A stretch of 64,000 nucleotides of DNA, taken from positions 62,001 through 126,000 of the forward strand of contig NZ_JAMXHT010000006.1 of assembly GCF_023955655.1 (NCBI RefSeq), in the 5' to 3' direction. The position numbers and the translations under genes are program-made. Below, piece by piece: positions 31,909-40,852 of the stretch. The notes under the pieces were generated by a model that had not been told where the DNA came from, made no database searches, and worked only from the letters and a program-made list of their open reading frames with translations. Numbering within the stretch: the first letter of the stretch is position 1; every line of letters starts with the position of its first letter. Source of the stretch: Ralstonia soli. Lineage in GTDB: Bacteria > Pseudomonadota > Gammaproteobacteria > Burkholderiales > Burkholderiaceae.

Positions 31909-32871
31909 TCAGTTGTAGGTGAACGTGTACGACACCGTGGCGTCGGCCTTGCCCGCCTGCGCAATCGGGCCGGTCTGGATGTAGCGGGCACGAAAATCGA
32001 CCTGCTCGCGGCCACCGGCAGATGTGATATTGGCGTCGAACGTCTGCCCGAGCGTCACGGGATTGCCGTTGTAGATGACCTGAAGACCGACGCCACGCGC
32101 AGTGGAACCCGGCGTGAGGGCCACGGTGCCGTTTTCCGGGGGGCCCACCCGCGTGCCATCGAGCGCCACCGAGAGCCTGGTGCCGGCATCGCACATCATG
32201 GCGATAAAAAACGGGGTCTCTCCGGCCGTGGTGCCTACGCCGTGGAAGTCCATGGTCGTTGTCCGGCTCATGTTGATGGTGAAGGCTGTGGATACCGGCT
32301 GGCATGCCACCTGGGTGACGCCGCCCGCGGTGAAGCTGCCTTGTGCAACGCTCAGCGTGCCCCCGCCGGTTTGCGGCACGGTCCAGGTAAATGCCGTCAC
32401 GGGCAAGATAGGGGCACTCGTGATGGCGCCAGTCTTCGCCAGACGGATACGGAAAGGGCCCGGGATGTAATAGGGGGCATTGAACTGCCAGCGCGTGGCC
32501 AGATTCGTAAATTGCCGATCGGCCAACGCGGTCGGATAGTCGACTCGCACCGCGACACCGGTGATGTTGGTTGTGTAGTAACCGGCCATTCCCGGCACCG
32601 CACGTGCACCAGGAAACGCCATCCAACTGGCCTGCCCATTGCCTGTTCCGGTACAAGTCAACAGCGTGCGGTTGTATTGGCTCGACGTGAGTTCACGATC
32701 CAGCAACACCGTGCCCACCGGCGCATCGCGCTGCGCAATAAGGTTGCCGATATTGATGTTCCAGACCAGTTCGGAAGCCCCTGCCGCTCGGGTGCAAGAA
32801 GCCTGCGCAGCCGCCTTGGCAGACAGCATCAGCAACAGGATCGCAATGGCGGAATGGTAGGTCTTATGCAT
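31909..32871 (-). CDS. Fimbrial tip adhesin-like protein
   Basis: 320 residues from ATG 32871; a start at 32922, overlapping the usher stop as ATGA, is the alternative and would lengthen the signal. A signal peptide (SAIAILLLMLSAKAAAQA) is clear. Two halves follow: an N-terminal domain that does not match pilins (a receptor-binding domain by position) and a C-terminal pilin domain with VACQPVSTAFTINM, IAMMCDAGTRLSVALDG and the closing GKADATVSYTFTYN, a beta-zipper C-terminus. The two-domain layout is that of FimH-type tips. Receptor unknown. Confidence 0.8.
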   Translation of the reverse strand: MHKTYHSAIAILLLMLSAKAAAQASCTRAAGASELVWNINIGNLIAQRDAPVGTVLLDRELTSSQYNRTLLTCTGTGNGQASWMAFPGARAVPGMAGYYTTNITGVAVRVDYPTALADRQFTNLATRWQFNAPYYIPGPFRIRLAKTGAITSAPILPVTAFTWTVPQTGGGTLSVAQGSFTAGGVTQVACQPVSTAFTINMSRTTTMDFHGVGTTAGETPFFIAMMCDAGTRLSVALDGTRVGPPENGTVALTPGSTARGVGLQVIYNGNPVTLGQTFDANITSAGGREQVDFRARYIQTGPIAQAGKADATVSYTFTYN

Positions 32872-32918
32872 GTGCAAATCTCGCTGGGAAATCCAAACAG
32901 TGATCCGGGTGTGCCGAC

Positions 32919-35495
32919 TCATTCGGAAGCGGGCAATTCACCGCTGCACTGGCTGACCACCATATCGCCGCTGGCTACACCGGCCAGATTGTAGTCAACC
33001 GCGCATTGCTCCGCAGCGTCTTCGCCCCAGCGCACGAACAGCCGGCCGCGCTCTTCGACGCCGCGCACCCACAGGCGGCTGGCCTGCCCCACCACGCCGA
33101 CGACTTCGCCTGCTTCGTTGGCCACGTCCACGCCGAAGGGCAGCGGCTGACCGTCCGCACGCAGGGCTTCGATCAGCGCAGTCCGGCCGCTGCTGGTCGG
33201 AACGACCACCCGCACCACCGCACCCGCGGTCGGCACCGTGGTGACCGAGGCGCTCTTGAGTTCAACGTCCAGCGGCAGGCCCTTCGGGTCGATGGTGACT
33301 TCATTGCGGCGGTACGGGCTCAGGTACGGCACGACCGCATAGCCGCGCGCATCGGTCTTGACACCGATCGCGTTGTCGATGGCGGCGCCCGGTGCATCAG
33401 GCACGTGCACGATGCCGACGGTGTCGCCCATCTGCTGCGAGAACACCACCCCGTCGCTGTGCAGGATCACCCCACCGGACGCGCCGAGCGAGAGCTGCTG
33501 GCTGCCATGTCCGCCGCTGTAGCCGGCGCTGAGGTTGGCCACGGACGTCATGTAGCTGACGTCGCCGTTAAAGCGTGCGCCGTCTTGCCCGTTGTGGGTG
33601 GCCGAGGCGTTGTAGTTGCCCTGCCGCTGCTCGCCAAAGCTGCCGGATACACCGGCGCGCAGGTTCTGACGGCCGTCGCTATCACGGTCCATGCTGGTGG
33701 TCAGGCGCGCGGCATTCCCGGCCTTGCCCAGCGGAATGCTCAGGCTCAGGTTGATGCTGTTCGTCTGGCGCGAGTCTTCATTGCCGTACAGCGAGCGCTC
33801 CATCGTGCGCTGCGCCGAAACGGTGTAGGTGACCGGCCCCCAGGTGTTGCTGTAGCCCAGCGTAAAGCTGGTGGCGCGCTGGCCACGGTTCCAATAGTCG
33901 GCGCTGCTGGCGGTGACGAACAGAGAGCCGCCACGATCCCCCAGGCGCTGGTTGACGGTCAGATCGAGGCGGCCGCGCTGGCGGGCCACGTCTTGCCCGC
34001 CAAAACCTTCGCGCAACGCGCCGCGCACGCGTGCAGCGTCGGCAAGCGACAGATACCCCCGGGTGGAATAGCGATAGGCCGCCACCGTGATGTTCGTATT
34101 GGTGGAAGGCAGGTCCTTGCTATAGGTCAGCCGATACGACTGGCCGCTCATGCTGCTGTCAAACCCGGCCTGCTCGCCCGGCAACTGCGTTCTGGCGAAG
34201 CTGACATCGCCGGAAAACGCACCGATGGGTGTGTTGACCGCGCCACCGAGGAGCACCGCGCCATAGCCGTTCGATGCCGTCACGCCGCCGAACAGCGTGA
34301 CCTGATCGCTCACACCGCGCCGCAGCGTGGCCTCGACAAACTGGGCGGTGCCGGGCAAGCCGGTGTCGCGCAGCTGGCCCGCCGTCATGCTGTAGCGCTG
34401 CTGGCCCTTGCGCAGCAGCTGAGGCACGGCGGCAAAGGGCACCACGAAGCGCTGCACGCGGCCATCGGCTTCGATCACCTCGACGTTCAGGTCGCCGCTG
34501 GACGCGGTGCTGTACAGATCGTTGATCTCGAACGGGCCCGGCGCCACCATGGTTTCGTAGATGACGTTGCCGCGCTGGCGAATGACAACGCGCGCATTGC
34601 TTTGGGCCACGCCACGCACGCTCGGTGCATAGCCGTTCTGCGAATCGGGCAGCATGCGCGCATCGGTGCTCACGCTCACGCCGCGGTAGTTCACGCCGTC
34701 GAACAGGTCGCCCGCCGTCGCCGCTTCACCCAGCGTGAGCTGCGCATCCATGCCCGGCAGATCGCGCTGGACCAGGGTGCGCCCCGGGCGGTAGCTGCCG
34801 CCGGCCTGGCTGTCGTAGGCAAAGTAGCCATCGTGGCGAAAGCGCCAAGCACCCAGGTTGACGCCGGCATTGACCATGGCGCTGGTGGAGCTGCGGCTGC
34901 CGTAGCCGCTGGTGTGCATCTGCTGGTGGTTGACGTAGTAGTTCAGGCGCGCGGCGTTGATGCCGTTGTCGCGCAGTTCCGGGTTGACCCAACCGCGCGG
35001 ATCGTGCGTCAGGTAGGCCTGCGGGATGCCGATTTCCAGCACCTGCTCGCCCGCATCGAAGTTGACGGTGGCGTCGGGCACGTAGTTGGCCAGCACATCG
35101 CAGAACACCTCGGTGGGCAGCGGGCGCAGTGGCTTGTCGGAAGCGGCACTCGCCTCTTGCGCTCGGGCCACGCGGCCGGCATCCAGGCCAAGTTGCTCGA
35201 ACCATGCCGGGTCCAGGCAGACCTGTGTGCGGCCATCATCGGTGGCACGGACTTCGATATCGCGCCGGACCACGAACGTGCCGTTGACGCGGATATCTGC
35301 GCTGTAGGTGCCCGCCACATGTTCGTTGCTGGCAAAGCGGCTCCAGTTCGTGCTGCTCGCCGATTCGCCGTAGACCAGGCGCGGGTCGAATTCCACCGCC
35401 GCCAGCGCAACGCCCGGCAGCACGCCCGCCACCAGAGCCGCGATGAGGCGGCTCAGGTAGGCAGGCTGCAGTGGACGGCGATGGCGAGTGTTCAT
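32919..35495 (-). CDS. Fimbrial outer-membrane usher protein
   Basis: 858 residues from ATG 35495 with a signal peptide ending GVLPGVALAA. Ushers of the FimD/PapC family form the outer-membrane pore and catalyse pilus assembly. The N-terminal periplasmic domain (VEFDPRLVYGESASSTNWSR, then LDPAWFEQLGL), the barrel start with GYFAYDSQAGGSYRPGRTLV, the plug region RGVAQSNARVVIRQRGN and the C-terminal domain ending in CAVDYNLAG...SQC with paired Cys are all present. Complete. 126 bp behind the first chaperone gene. Confidence 0.95.
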   Translation of the reverse strand: MNTRHRRPLQPAYLSRLIAALVAGVLPGVALAAVEFDPRLVYGESASSTNWSRFASNEHVAGTYSADIRVNGTFVVRRDIEVRATDDGRTQVCLDPAWFEQLGLDAGRVARAQEASAASDKPLRPLPTEVFCDVLANYVPDATVNFDAGEQVLEIGIPQAYLTHDPRGWVNPELRDNGINAARLNYYVNHQQMHTSGYGSRSSTSAMVNAGVNLGAWRFRHDGYFAYDSQAGGSYRPGRTLVQRDLPGMDAQLTLGEAATAGDLFDGVNYRGVSVSTDARMLPDSQNGYAPSVRGVAQSNARVVIRQRGNVIYETMVAPGPFEINDLYSTASSGDLNVEVIEADGRVQRFVVPFAAVPQLLRKGQQRYSMTAGQLRDTGLPGTAQFVEATLRRGVSDQVTLFGGVTASNGYGAVLLGGAVNTPIGAFSGDVSFARTQLPGEQAGFDSSMSGQSYRLTYSKDLPSTNTNITVAAYRYSTRGYLSLADAARVRGALREGFGGQDVARQRGRLDLTVNQRLGDRGGSLFVTASSADYWNRGQRATSFTLGYSNTWGPVTYTVSAQRTMERSLYGNEDSRQTNSINLSLSIPLGKAGNAARLTTSMDRDSDGRQNLRAGVSGSFGEQRQGNYNASATHNGQDGARFNGDVSYMTSVANLSAGYSGGHGSQQLSLGASGGVILHSDGVVFSQQMGDTVGIVHVPDAPGAAIDNAIGVKTDARGYAVVPYLSPYRRNEVTIDPKGLPLDVELKSASVTTVPTAGAVVRVVVPTSSGRTALIEALRADGQPLPFGVDVANEAGEVVGVVGQASRLWVRGVEERGRLFVRWGEDAAEQCAVDYNLAGVASGDMVVSQCSGELPASE

Positions 35496-35621
35496 GGCAC
35501 AGGAGCGATCGGTGGGCGGACGCATCCCCCCGCAGCCCGTCACGAACGACGGTCTGGGCGGATTGCACAAACGGGGAACAGACGACTGCGGCGCGCGCGA
35601 AGGCGGCCTTGGACTGCGCGG

Positions 35622-36365
35622 CTACGGCACGCTCAGGGGCACAGAACGCGTGAGGTTGGCCCCCTGGTCAGTGACGTACACGTACTGCACGTCGGCCTGG
35701 ACCGGCTTGCTGCCGAGGCCCGGCAACGCGAAGGTGGCCGTGGACAGCGGCGGCACCATGCCGATGTCCGAGTGGGGATATGCCTTGCCGCCAGCTTGCA
35801 AATCGATCTGGCTGAAGTTGACGTAGTACGGCGTGGGGTTGCTCGCTTGCAGTGCCCAGCCCTTGCCTTCGGGCACCACCTTCCATTGCACCTTTTCATG
35901 CGCGGCGGCTGCAGCGCTGGCGGTCAGGCCCTTCGGGCGATAGAAGATCTTGATGCGGGTGCGCACGCTGAACTGCAAGAAGTTGCCGCTCGGCACCTTG
36001 TCGGCCGAGGGCTTGGGCGGGATGTCGAGCGCGTTGAACCAGTAGAGGCTCTCGCGATCCTGCGGCAGCGCAGCGCCCGTGAACTGCATGCGCACGACCT
36101 GACTCTTGCCTGCATCCAGGCGAAATACTGGCGGACGCAGCAGGAATGGCGTGCTTGCGGTCTCCGGCTTGGCTTCCGGGTTGCCGTCGTCCGTCCAGGT
36201 TTGCACCAGGGCCGCACGCTCGGCGGTGTTCTGGAGGCGCACGGTCACTTCCCGCTGGTCGCCCGGAAAGATCACCCGCGTGCCATGGACGATGACCTGT
36301 GCCTGTGCCGAAGCGGCAGCAAACGCCAGCACGCCCATCAGGGTGGTGCGGATCGTGGTGTTCAT
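35622..36365 (-). CDS. Fimbrial chaperone, first copy (PapD-like)
   Basis: 247 residues from ATG 36365 with GGAGG upstream. Signal peptide LMGVLAFAAASAQA. Chaperone motifs: IVHGTRVIFPGDQREVTVRL, the RPPVFRLDAGKSQVVRMQ core with TGAALPQDRESLYWFNALDI, and RIKIFYRPKGL, followed by a G1-strand partner. It lies between the pilin and usher genes, the usual position for the major chaperone. About the same length as, but clearly different in sequence from, the second chaperone at the operon end. Confidence 0.93.
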   Translation of the reverse strand: MNTTIRTTLMGVLAFAAASAQAQVIVHGTRVIFPGDQREVTVRLQNTAERAALVQTWTDDGNPEAKPETASTPFLLRPPVFRLDAGKSQVVRMQFTGAALPQDRESLYWFNALDIPPKPSADKVPSGNFLQFSVRTRIKIFYRPKGLTASAAAAAHEKVQWKVVPEGKGWALQASNPTPYYVNFSQIDLQAGGKAYPHSDIGMVPPLSTATFALPGLGSKPVQADVQYVYVTDQGANLTRSVPLSVP

Positions 36366-36457
36366 GGTCGTGTTCCTCCGTAACGGTTGGGGGCATCGGC
36401 ACCCCGGGGATGCCGGAGACGCGAGCCCCCGGCGTGTGTCATCGCGCACCGTTGCGA

Positions 36458-36988
36458 TTACGGATAGACGATCGAGTATTCGACACCGGTGTTCACCGTA
36501 CCGGCCCCAACGGCACCCGTGGCGTAGTACTGGCCAAAGAAATCGAGCTTGGCGGTACCGCCCGAGATAGGCACCGTCTTCGAGTTGGTGTTGTTGGTCA
36601 GGTCGATGTCCTGGTGGTCCGCGTTGAGCACCGCAACGTTGAGGTTGGTGGCAGTGCCCGTGTTGTTCAGCCGACCTGCGGCGTTGACACTGCCGCGATT
36701 GTGGAAATACGCCTGCACGTTGTTTTGGGTGCAGGGGGTGCCAGCAGAGCCGACCGTGATGCTGAACGGCGTATCACCGATGCGAGCGCCATTGGCATTC
36801 AACGAGTTCTGAGCAACGTTCGGCAGCGTCACGGTTGCGTTGGCGACACCCGAGCCTCCCGCATCGATGACGCAACTGGTAGCGAGCACCTCTCCGGTAA
36901 AAGTAATGGTGCCGTCGGATTGGGCCTGCGCCGACGCAGCGGCCCCCAGAGTCAGAGCACCAGCAAGCGCGATAGCGATTTTGTTCAT
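36458..36988 (-). CDS. Major fimbrial subunit (type 1 pilin)
   Basis: 176 residues from ATG 36988. A signal peptide ends ...GAAASAQAQ. The mature protein begins SDGTITFTGEVLATSCVIDA, then TVTLPNVAQNSL, with the two Cys (SCVID and TPCTQNN) that form the pilin disulfide. The C-terminal VEYSIVYP is the chaperone-binding strand. First gene of the operon; 92 bp separate it from the chaperone gene, a spacing that often holds a processing or attenuation hairpin in pilus operons. Rich in Asn and Thr, as in other pilins. Confidence 0.93.
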   Translation of the reverse strand: MNKIAIALAGALTLGAAASAQAQSDGTITFTGEVLATSCVIDAGGSGVANATVTLPNVAQNSLNANGARIGDTPFSITVGSAGTPCTQNNVQAYFHNRGSVNAAGRLNNTGTATNLNVAVLNADHQDIDLTNNTNSKTVPISGGTAKLDFFGQYYATGAVGAGTVNTGVEYSIVYP

Positions 36989-37341
36989 GGTTGGAAGATC
37001 CCTTTGATTGACATGGAGAAGTGCTGCGTTCGTAAAGCCGGTCACAGCATTGGGTTGAAGGCGTGTGTTTTTCCCTCAACACAAGGTTACTTTTCGGGCC
37101 CAAACCGATGAATGAGAACGCTCCTAAATCGTCAAGAACTGTTGCCGGCAAAGGGCCAACGGCCACTTTGCGGTGCCTCTTAGGGTCGCCACAGCGCGGC
37201 GCTTGGCGACACGGGCCAACCCAGCGCACAATGCGCTGGCGGTACATCGGACCAGTCCTATTCTGTCGACCAGCCAGGTTGGGCATCGCAGCGTTGTCGA
37301 AGAATTGGATCGGCCCGCTTCACAACAACACAGGAGACCCG
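36989..37341. other. Divergent control region between fimbrial operon and MFS gene
   Basis: 353 bp that must carry both promoters. I see no clear invertible repeat pair of the fimS kind and no clear -35/-10 pair. A ribosome site CAGGAGA for the MFS gene lies at 37331-37337. Confidence 0.4.
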
Positions 37342-38664
37342 ATGGCCCTCACCACTCCACCGCTGGGTAGCGCGAGCACCCTGGCACAATCCGCAAGTGA
37401 TTTCGAAGAAGCCACCTACCGCAAGGTGACGTGGCGCCTGGTTCCGTTTCTGCTGCTGTGCTACGTGGTCGCATATCTGGATCGCGTGAACGTTGGCTTT
37501 GCCAAGCTGCAGATGCTCAACGACCTGAAGTTCAGCGAGACCATCTACGGGTTGGGCGCGGGCATCTTCTTCATCGGCTACTTCCTCTTTGAAGTGCCGA
37601 GCAATGTGATCCTGCATCGCGTGGGCGCGCGCATGTGGATCGCGCGGATCATGATCTCGTGGGGGATCATCTCGGCCGCCATGATGTTCGTGACCTCGCC
37701 GGCCATGTTCTACGTGATGCGCTTCCTGCTGGGCCTGGCCGAGGCCGGCTTCTTCCCGGGCATCATCCTGTACCTCACCTATTGGTATCCAGCGCAGCGG
37801 CGTGGGCGCACCACCACGTTCTTCATGACGGCGGTGGCACTCTCTGGCGTGATCGGCGGGCCGCTGTCAGGCTGGGCGCTGAAAAGCTTCGCTGGCGTCT
37901 ATGGCCTGGCCGGCTGGCAGTGGATGTTCCTAATCGAGGGCCTCCCGTCGGTCGTCATCGGTATCGTCGTGCTGCTCTATCTCGATGACCGCATCAGTCA
38001 CGCCAAGTGGCTAACCGACGACGAAAAAGCCCTGCTCGCCCGCAACGTCGCCGCCGAAGACGCCGACAAGGAAGACCCCGCCATCGCCACCGTCCTGGCC
38101 AGTCCGCGCGTGTGGCTGATGAGCCTGATCTACTTCACCTTCGTGATGGGCCTGTACGGCGTGAGCTTCTGGCTGCCGACGTTGATCAAGCAGACCGGCG
38201 TGGCCGATCCGCTCTCGGTCGGCCTGCTGACGGCGATTCCGTATGGCGCGGCGGTGGTCGCGATGATCCTGGTGGCGCGCAGCTCGGACCGCACGCGCGA
38301 GCGCCGCTGGCACATCGCGATTCCCGCCGTCGCGGGCGCCGTCGGTCTCGTGCTTTCGGCCGTGTGGCATACCAACACGACGCTGGCGATGGCCGCGCTC
38401 ACGCTCGGCACCATGGGCATCCTGACCACGCTGCCGCTGTTCTGGAGCCTGCCGACGGCCTTTCTGGCTGGCACCGCCGCCGCCGCGGGCATCGCGCTCA
38501 TCAACTCGCTGGGCAATCTGGCGGGCTTCCTCAGCCCCTATGCCGTGGGCTGGCTGAAAGACGCCACGCAGAGCACCGACTCCGGCATGTACATGCTGGC
38601 CGCGTCGATGGTACTGGGGGCGATCCTCACACTGTCGGTACCGGCGCGGATGGTAAACAAGTAG
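37342..38664 (+). CDS. MFS transporter, anion:cation symporter (ACS) family-like
   Basis: 440 residues with 12 predicted membrane segments. The ACS signature is visible: LCYVVAYLDRVNVGFAKLQM in the first segment region, then GAGIFFIGYFLFEVPSNVIL, RIMISWGIISA and LGLAEAGFFPGIILYLTYWY. This family imports organic acids such as phthalate, tartrate, glucarate or nicotinate with protons or Na+. The substrate cannot be read from sequence, and no catabolic genes lie beside it. Confidence 0.85.
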   Translation: MALTTPPLGSASTLAQSASDFEEATYRKVTWRLVPFLLLCYVVAYLDRVNVGFAKLQMLNDLKFSETIYGLGAGIFFIGYFLFEVPSNVILHRVGARMWIARIMISWGIISAAMMFVTSPAMFYVMRFLLGLAEAGFFPGIILYLTYWYPAQRRGRTTTFFMTAVALSGVIGGPLSGWALKSFAGVYGLAGWQWMFLIEGLPSVVIGIVVLLYLDDRISHAKWLTDDEKALLARNVAAEDADKEDPAIATVLASPRVWLMSLIYFTFVMGLYGVSFWLPTLIKQTGVADPLSVGLLTAIPYGAAVVAMILVARSSDRTRERRWHIAIPAVAGAVGLVLSAVWHTNTTLAMAALTLGTMGILTTLPLFWSLPTAFLAGTAAAAGIALINSLGNLAGFLSPYAVGWLKDATQSTDSGMYMLAASMVLGAILTLSVPARMVNK

Positions 38665-38679
38665 GCCCGCCTGTGCTCG

Positions 38680-38702
38680 CGCCACCGCCTCGCGCGGTGG
38701 CG
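38680..38702 (+). terminator. Hairpin behind the MFS gene
   Basis: A 9-bp perfect stem CGCCACCGC / GCGGTGGCG with a 5-base loop, 16 bp after the MFS stop. There is no T run, so terminator function is uncertain. Confidence 0.4.
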
Positions 38703-38833
38703 TCCCCCTTCCCCGCATTCCCTTCCTTTCCATCGCATTACGTCAGGCCGCCCCCGCGGAAACCACGTATTGCGAATCATTCTCGATTGCCCTAGCCTGC
38801 GTCTTCCTGAACCGTCATGCAAAAGGAGACCGC

Positions 38834-39100
38834 ATGCTGAAGATCACCGCCGCCGCCCTGGCCATCGCTTGCTCCACGAGCGCCTTTGCCAGCGCCAAGT
38901 GCACCAAGCACCCGAAGACCGAATGGATGCCCGAGGCCGAAGCCCAGGCCAAGATCAAAGCCGAGGGCTACACCATCAAGAAGTTCAAGGTGGACGGCAA
39001 CTGCTACGAGATTTACGGCACCAACAAGGACGGCAAGAAGGCCGAGATCTACTACGACACCAAGACGCTGGAGGTCGTGAAGTCCGAGATCGAGAAGTAA
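38834..39100 (+). CDS. PepSY domain protein, exported
   Basis: 88 residues. A signal peptide (LAIACSTSAFASA) precedes a single PepSY module: EWMPEAEAQAKIKAEGYTI and then KKFKVDGNCYEIYGTNKDGK, with the typical closing EIYYDTKTLEVVKSE. Two Cys (KCTKH and NCYEI) could form a disulfide. AAGGAGA precedes the ATG. Four bases before the cytochrome b561 gene, so the two are co-expressed; PepSY and b561 proteins are often paired in envelope redox or haem-related systems. Confidence 0.85.
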   Translation: MLKITAAALAIACSTSAFASAKCTKHPKTEWMPEAEAQAKIKAEGYTIKKFKVDGNCYEIYGTNKDGKKAEIYYDTKTLEVVKSEIEK

Positions 39101-39104
39101 GACG

Positions 39105-39638
39105 GTGGTATCGGAATCGCCAACACACGTTCCCGTGTGGGACCGGGTCGTCCGCATCACGCACTGGAGCGTGGCGATGCTGGTGCTGTGGGACCTGTTC
39201 GAAGATTCGGGCGGGCCCCTGCATCGCAACGTCGGCTATATCGCCGCCGGGCTCGTGGCGGTGCGGCTGACGTGGGGTGTGGTCGGCAGCCCGAACGCGC
39301 GCTTTGCCACGTGGTGGCCGCGGCTGTCGGCCTTGCGCGGCTATGTGGCTTCGCTGCGCGCGGGCACGCCGATGAAGTTTGTAAGCCACAACCCCATCGG
39401 CGCGCTGGGCATGCTGACCATGTGGGGACTTATTCTTGCGCTGGCCTTCACAGGATGGCTATCGCGGCTCGATGCACTGTGGGGTGAAGACTGGCCGCGG
39501 GATCTGCACGCCTGGCTGGCGTACACGCTGGCCGCGCTGGTGACGGTGCATGTGAGCGCGGCCATTGTCATGAGCATGCTGCACAAGGACAACCTCGTCC
39601 TCGCGATGCTCACGGGCAAGAAGCGGCGCCACGACTGA
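39105..39638 (+). CDS. Cytochrome b561 domain membrane protein
   Basis: 177 residues from a GTG start at 39105. Four membrane segments with haem-ligand His residues: VRITHWSVAMLVLW, NVGYIAAGLVAVRLTWGVVG, SHNPIGALGMLTMWG and DLHAWLAYTLAALVTVHVSA. Such di-haem b-type cytochromes pass electrons between the quinol pool and periplasmic partners. Probable partner: the PepSY protein next door. Confidence 0.9.
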   Translation: MVSESPTHVPVWDRVVRITHWSVAMLVLWDLFEDSGGPLHRNVGYIAAGLVAVRLTWGVVGSPNARFATWWPRLSALRGYVASLRAGTPMKFVSHNPIGALGMLTMWGLILALAFTGWLSRLDALWGEDWPRDLHAWLAYTLAALVTVHVSAAIVMSMLHKDNLVLAMLTGKKRRHD

Positions 39639-39656
39639 CGCCGCTTCCAGCGCGAC

Positions 39657-40850
39657 TTATTTGACCGCCAGCAACGCGCTTTGGCGATAGTGGCGCTGAG
39701 CCTCTTCCAGCCGCTCGGTCTGCTCGTACATCTGCGCGAGCGCCAGATGCGCATGAGCGCGCAGATTGCCCGAATGATCCGCATCCGCGTACTTCAACGC
39801 CGACTCCAGGTTCGACTGGGCCTTGCCCCAGAGCTGCTCCTTGAAGCACAGCATGCCAAGCGTGTAGAACAGGTCGGCATCCACCGGATGCTGGCTGAGC
39901 CATTTCTCGGCCTGCTGGATCAACGGCAGCGCCTTGCCTGGCACCGCGCAATCGGCATAACGGCGGATCAGGCGGCCATCCCAATGCGTCTTCAGGCCAT
40001 CCTCGACGATGCGCTTGGCTTCGTCGGTGCGACCGAGCTGCGCAAAGTACAGCGCCGCCTGGGATGCAATGCGCGGCGAGCGGCGCTCTTCGGTGGTCAG
40101 CTCACGCCAGAAGCCGTTCAGCGCATCGGCATCGTGCCGGCGTTCCGCCAGCAGGGTTTCGCACGCCATCTGCTTGAGGCGCGCGGCCAACACGGAATGG
40201 ATGGCGTTGCGCTTTTCCAGCGCACGCGTCAGGCGCAGGACTTCGCTCCAGTTCTTCAGGTGCTGGTGCGCGCGCAGCGCAATGCGCTGTGCCTGAATCT
40301 GCCGTGAACCCTGCGATTGCAGTTGCGCGATCTTCTCGAGCGCACCTTCCGCATCACGCGCATCGACCAGCAGTTCGGCCATCGACACGAGCTTGGCCTG
40401 CTCGCGATCGGGCGAGGCGACCTCGGCCATCCATGCGTCGCGGCGGTCGGTTTCCTGCATGCGGTGCGCGGCGCGGGCACCGATGAGCGCGGCCGTCTCG
40501 CGTTGCGGCTCCCACGCCTGGGCTTCACGCGCGAGGCGCTCGGCGCGGCCAAAACGGCCGGCGAACAGGCTTTCCATCGCTTCACGCAGTGCGGCGGACG
40601 CCTTCAGGATGCGGTTGCGCTCGCGGTAGGCCGCCGCACGCGCCGGCATGCCCGCCACATGGTGAAACAGGCGCATCACCAGATGCAGCGCCACGAAGGT
40701 CAGCAGCAATGCTGCCAGCACGAAGTTGAGTGACATCTCCACCCGGTACGGCGGGTAGAACAGTACGACGTTGCTCAGGTTCAGTTCAGTGAACAGCGCC
40801 AGCCCGACGGCGGCGGCAAACAGCAGCGCGACCCAGAATATCCAGCGCAT
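39657..40850 (-). CDS. hemY: Haem biosynthesis-associated protein HemY
   Basis: 397 residues from ATG 40850, which has AAGGAG correctly spaced; a GTG two codons upstream is possible. Two membrane segments at the start (IFWVALLFAAAVGLALFTEL and LNFVLAALLLTFVALHLVMR) form the HemY_N domain, followed by TPR-like helices. The proteobacterial HemY, not the oxidase of Gram-positives, is a membrane protein tied to late haem synthesis; its role is not settled. Two bases behind the hemDX gene, the last gene of the hem operon. Confidence 0.92.
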   Translation of the reverse strand: MRWIFWVALLFAAAVGLALFTELNLSNVVLFYPPYRVEMSLNFVLAALLLTFVALHLVMRLFHHVAGMPARAAAYRERNRILKASAALREAMESLFAGRFGRAERLAREAQAWEPQRETAALIGARAAHRMQETDRRDAWMAEVASPDREQAKLVSMAELLVDARDAEGALEKIAQLQSQGSRQIQAQRIALRAHQHLKNWSEVLRLTRALEKRNAIHSVLAARLKQMACETLLAERRHDADALNGFWRELTTEERRSPRIASQAALYFAQLGRTDEAKRIVEDGLKTHWDGRLIRRYADCAVPGKALPLIQQAEKWLSQHPVDADLFYTLGMLCFKEQLWGKAQSNLESALKYADADHSGNLRAHAHLALAQMYEQTERLEEAQRHYRQSALLAVK

Positions 40851-40852
40851 GC

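Noticed and set aside
31880-32656. Upstream extension of the second chaperone frame
   Set aside because: It overlaps the adhesin gene in another frame; the GTG at 31879 has a strong ribosome site and a signal peptide follows.
33006-36383. 1125-codon open frame on the plus strand across the fimbrial genes
   Set aside because: It is the antisense of the usher and chaperone genes, rich in His/Arg/Ala from high-GC third-position effects, with no ribosome site. The minus-strand usher is clearly the gene.
36989-37341. Phase-variation switch (invertible promoter) for the fimbrial operon
   Set aside because: No pair of inverted repeats flanking a promoter-sized segment and no recombinase gene nearby.
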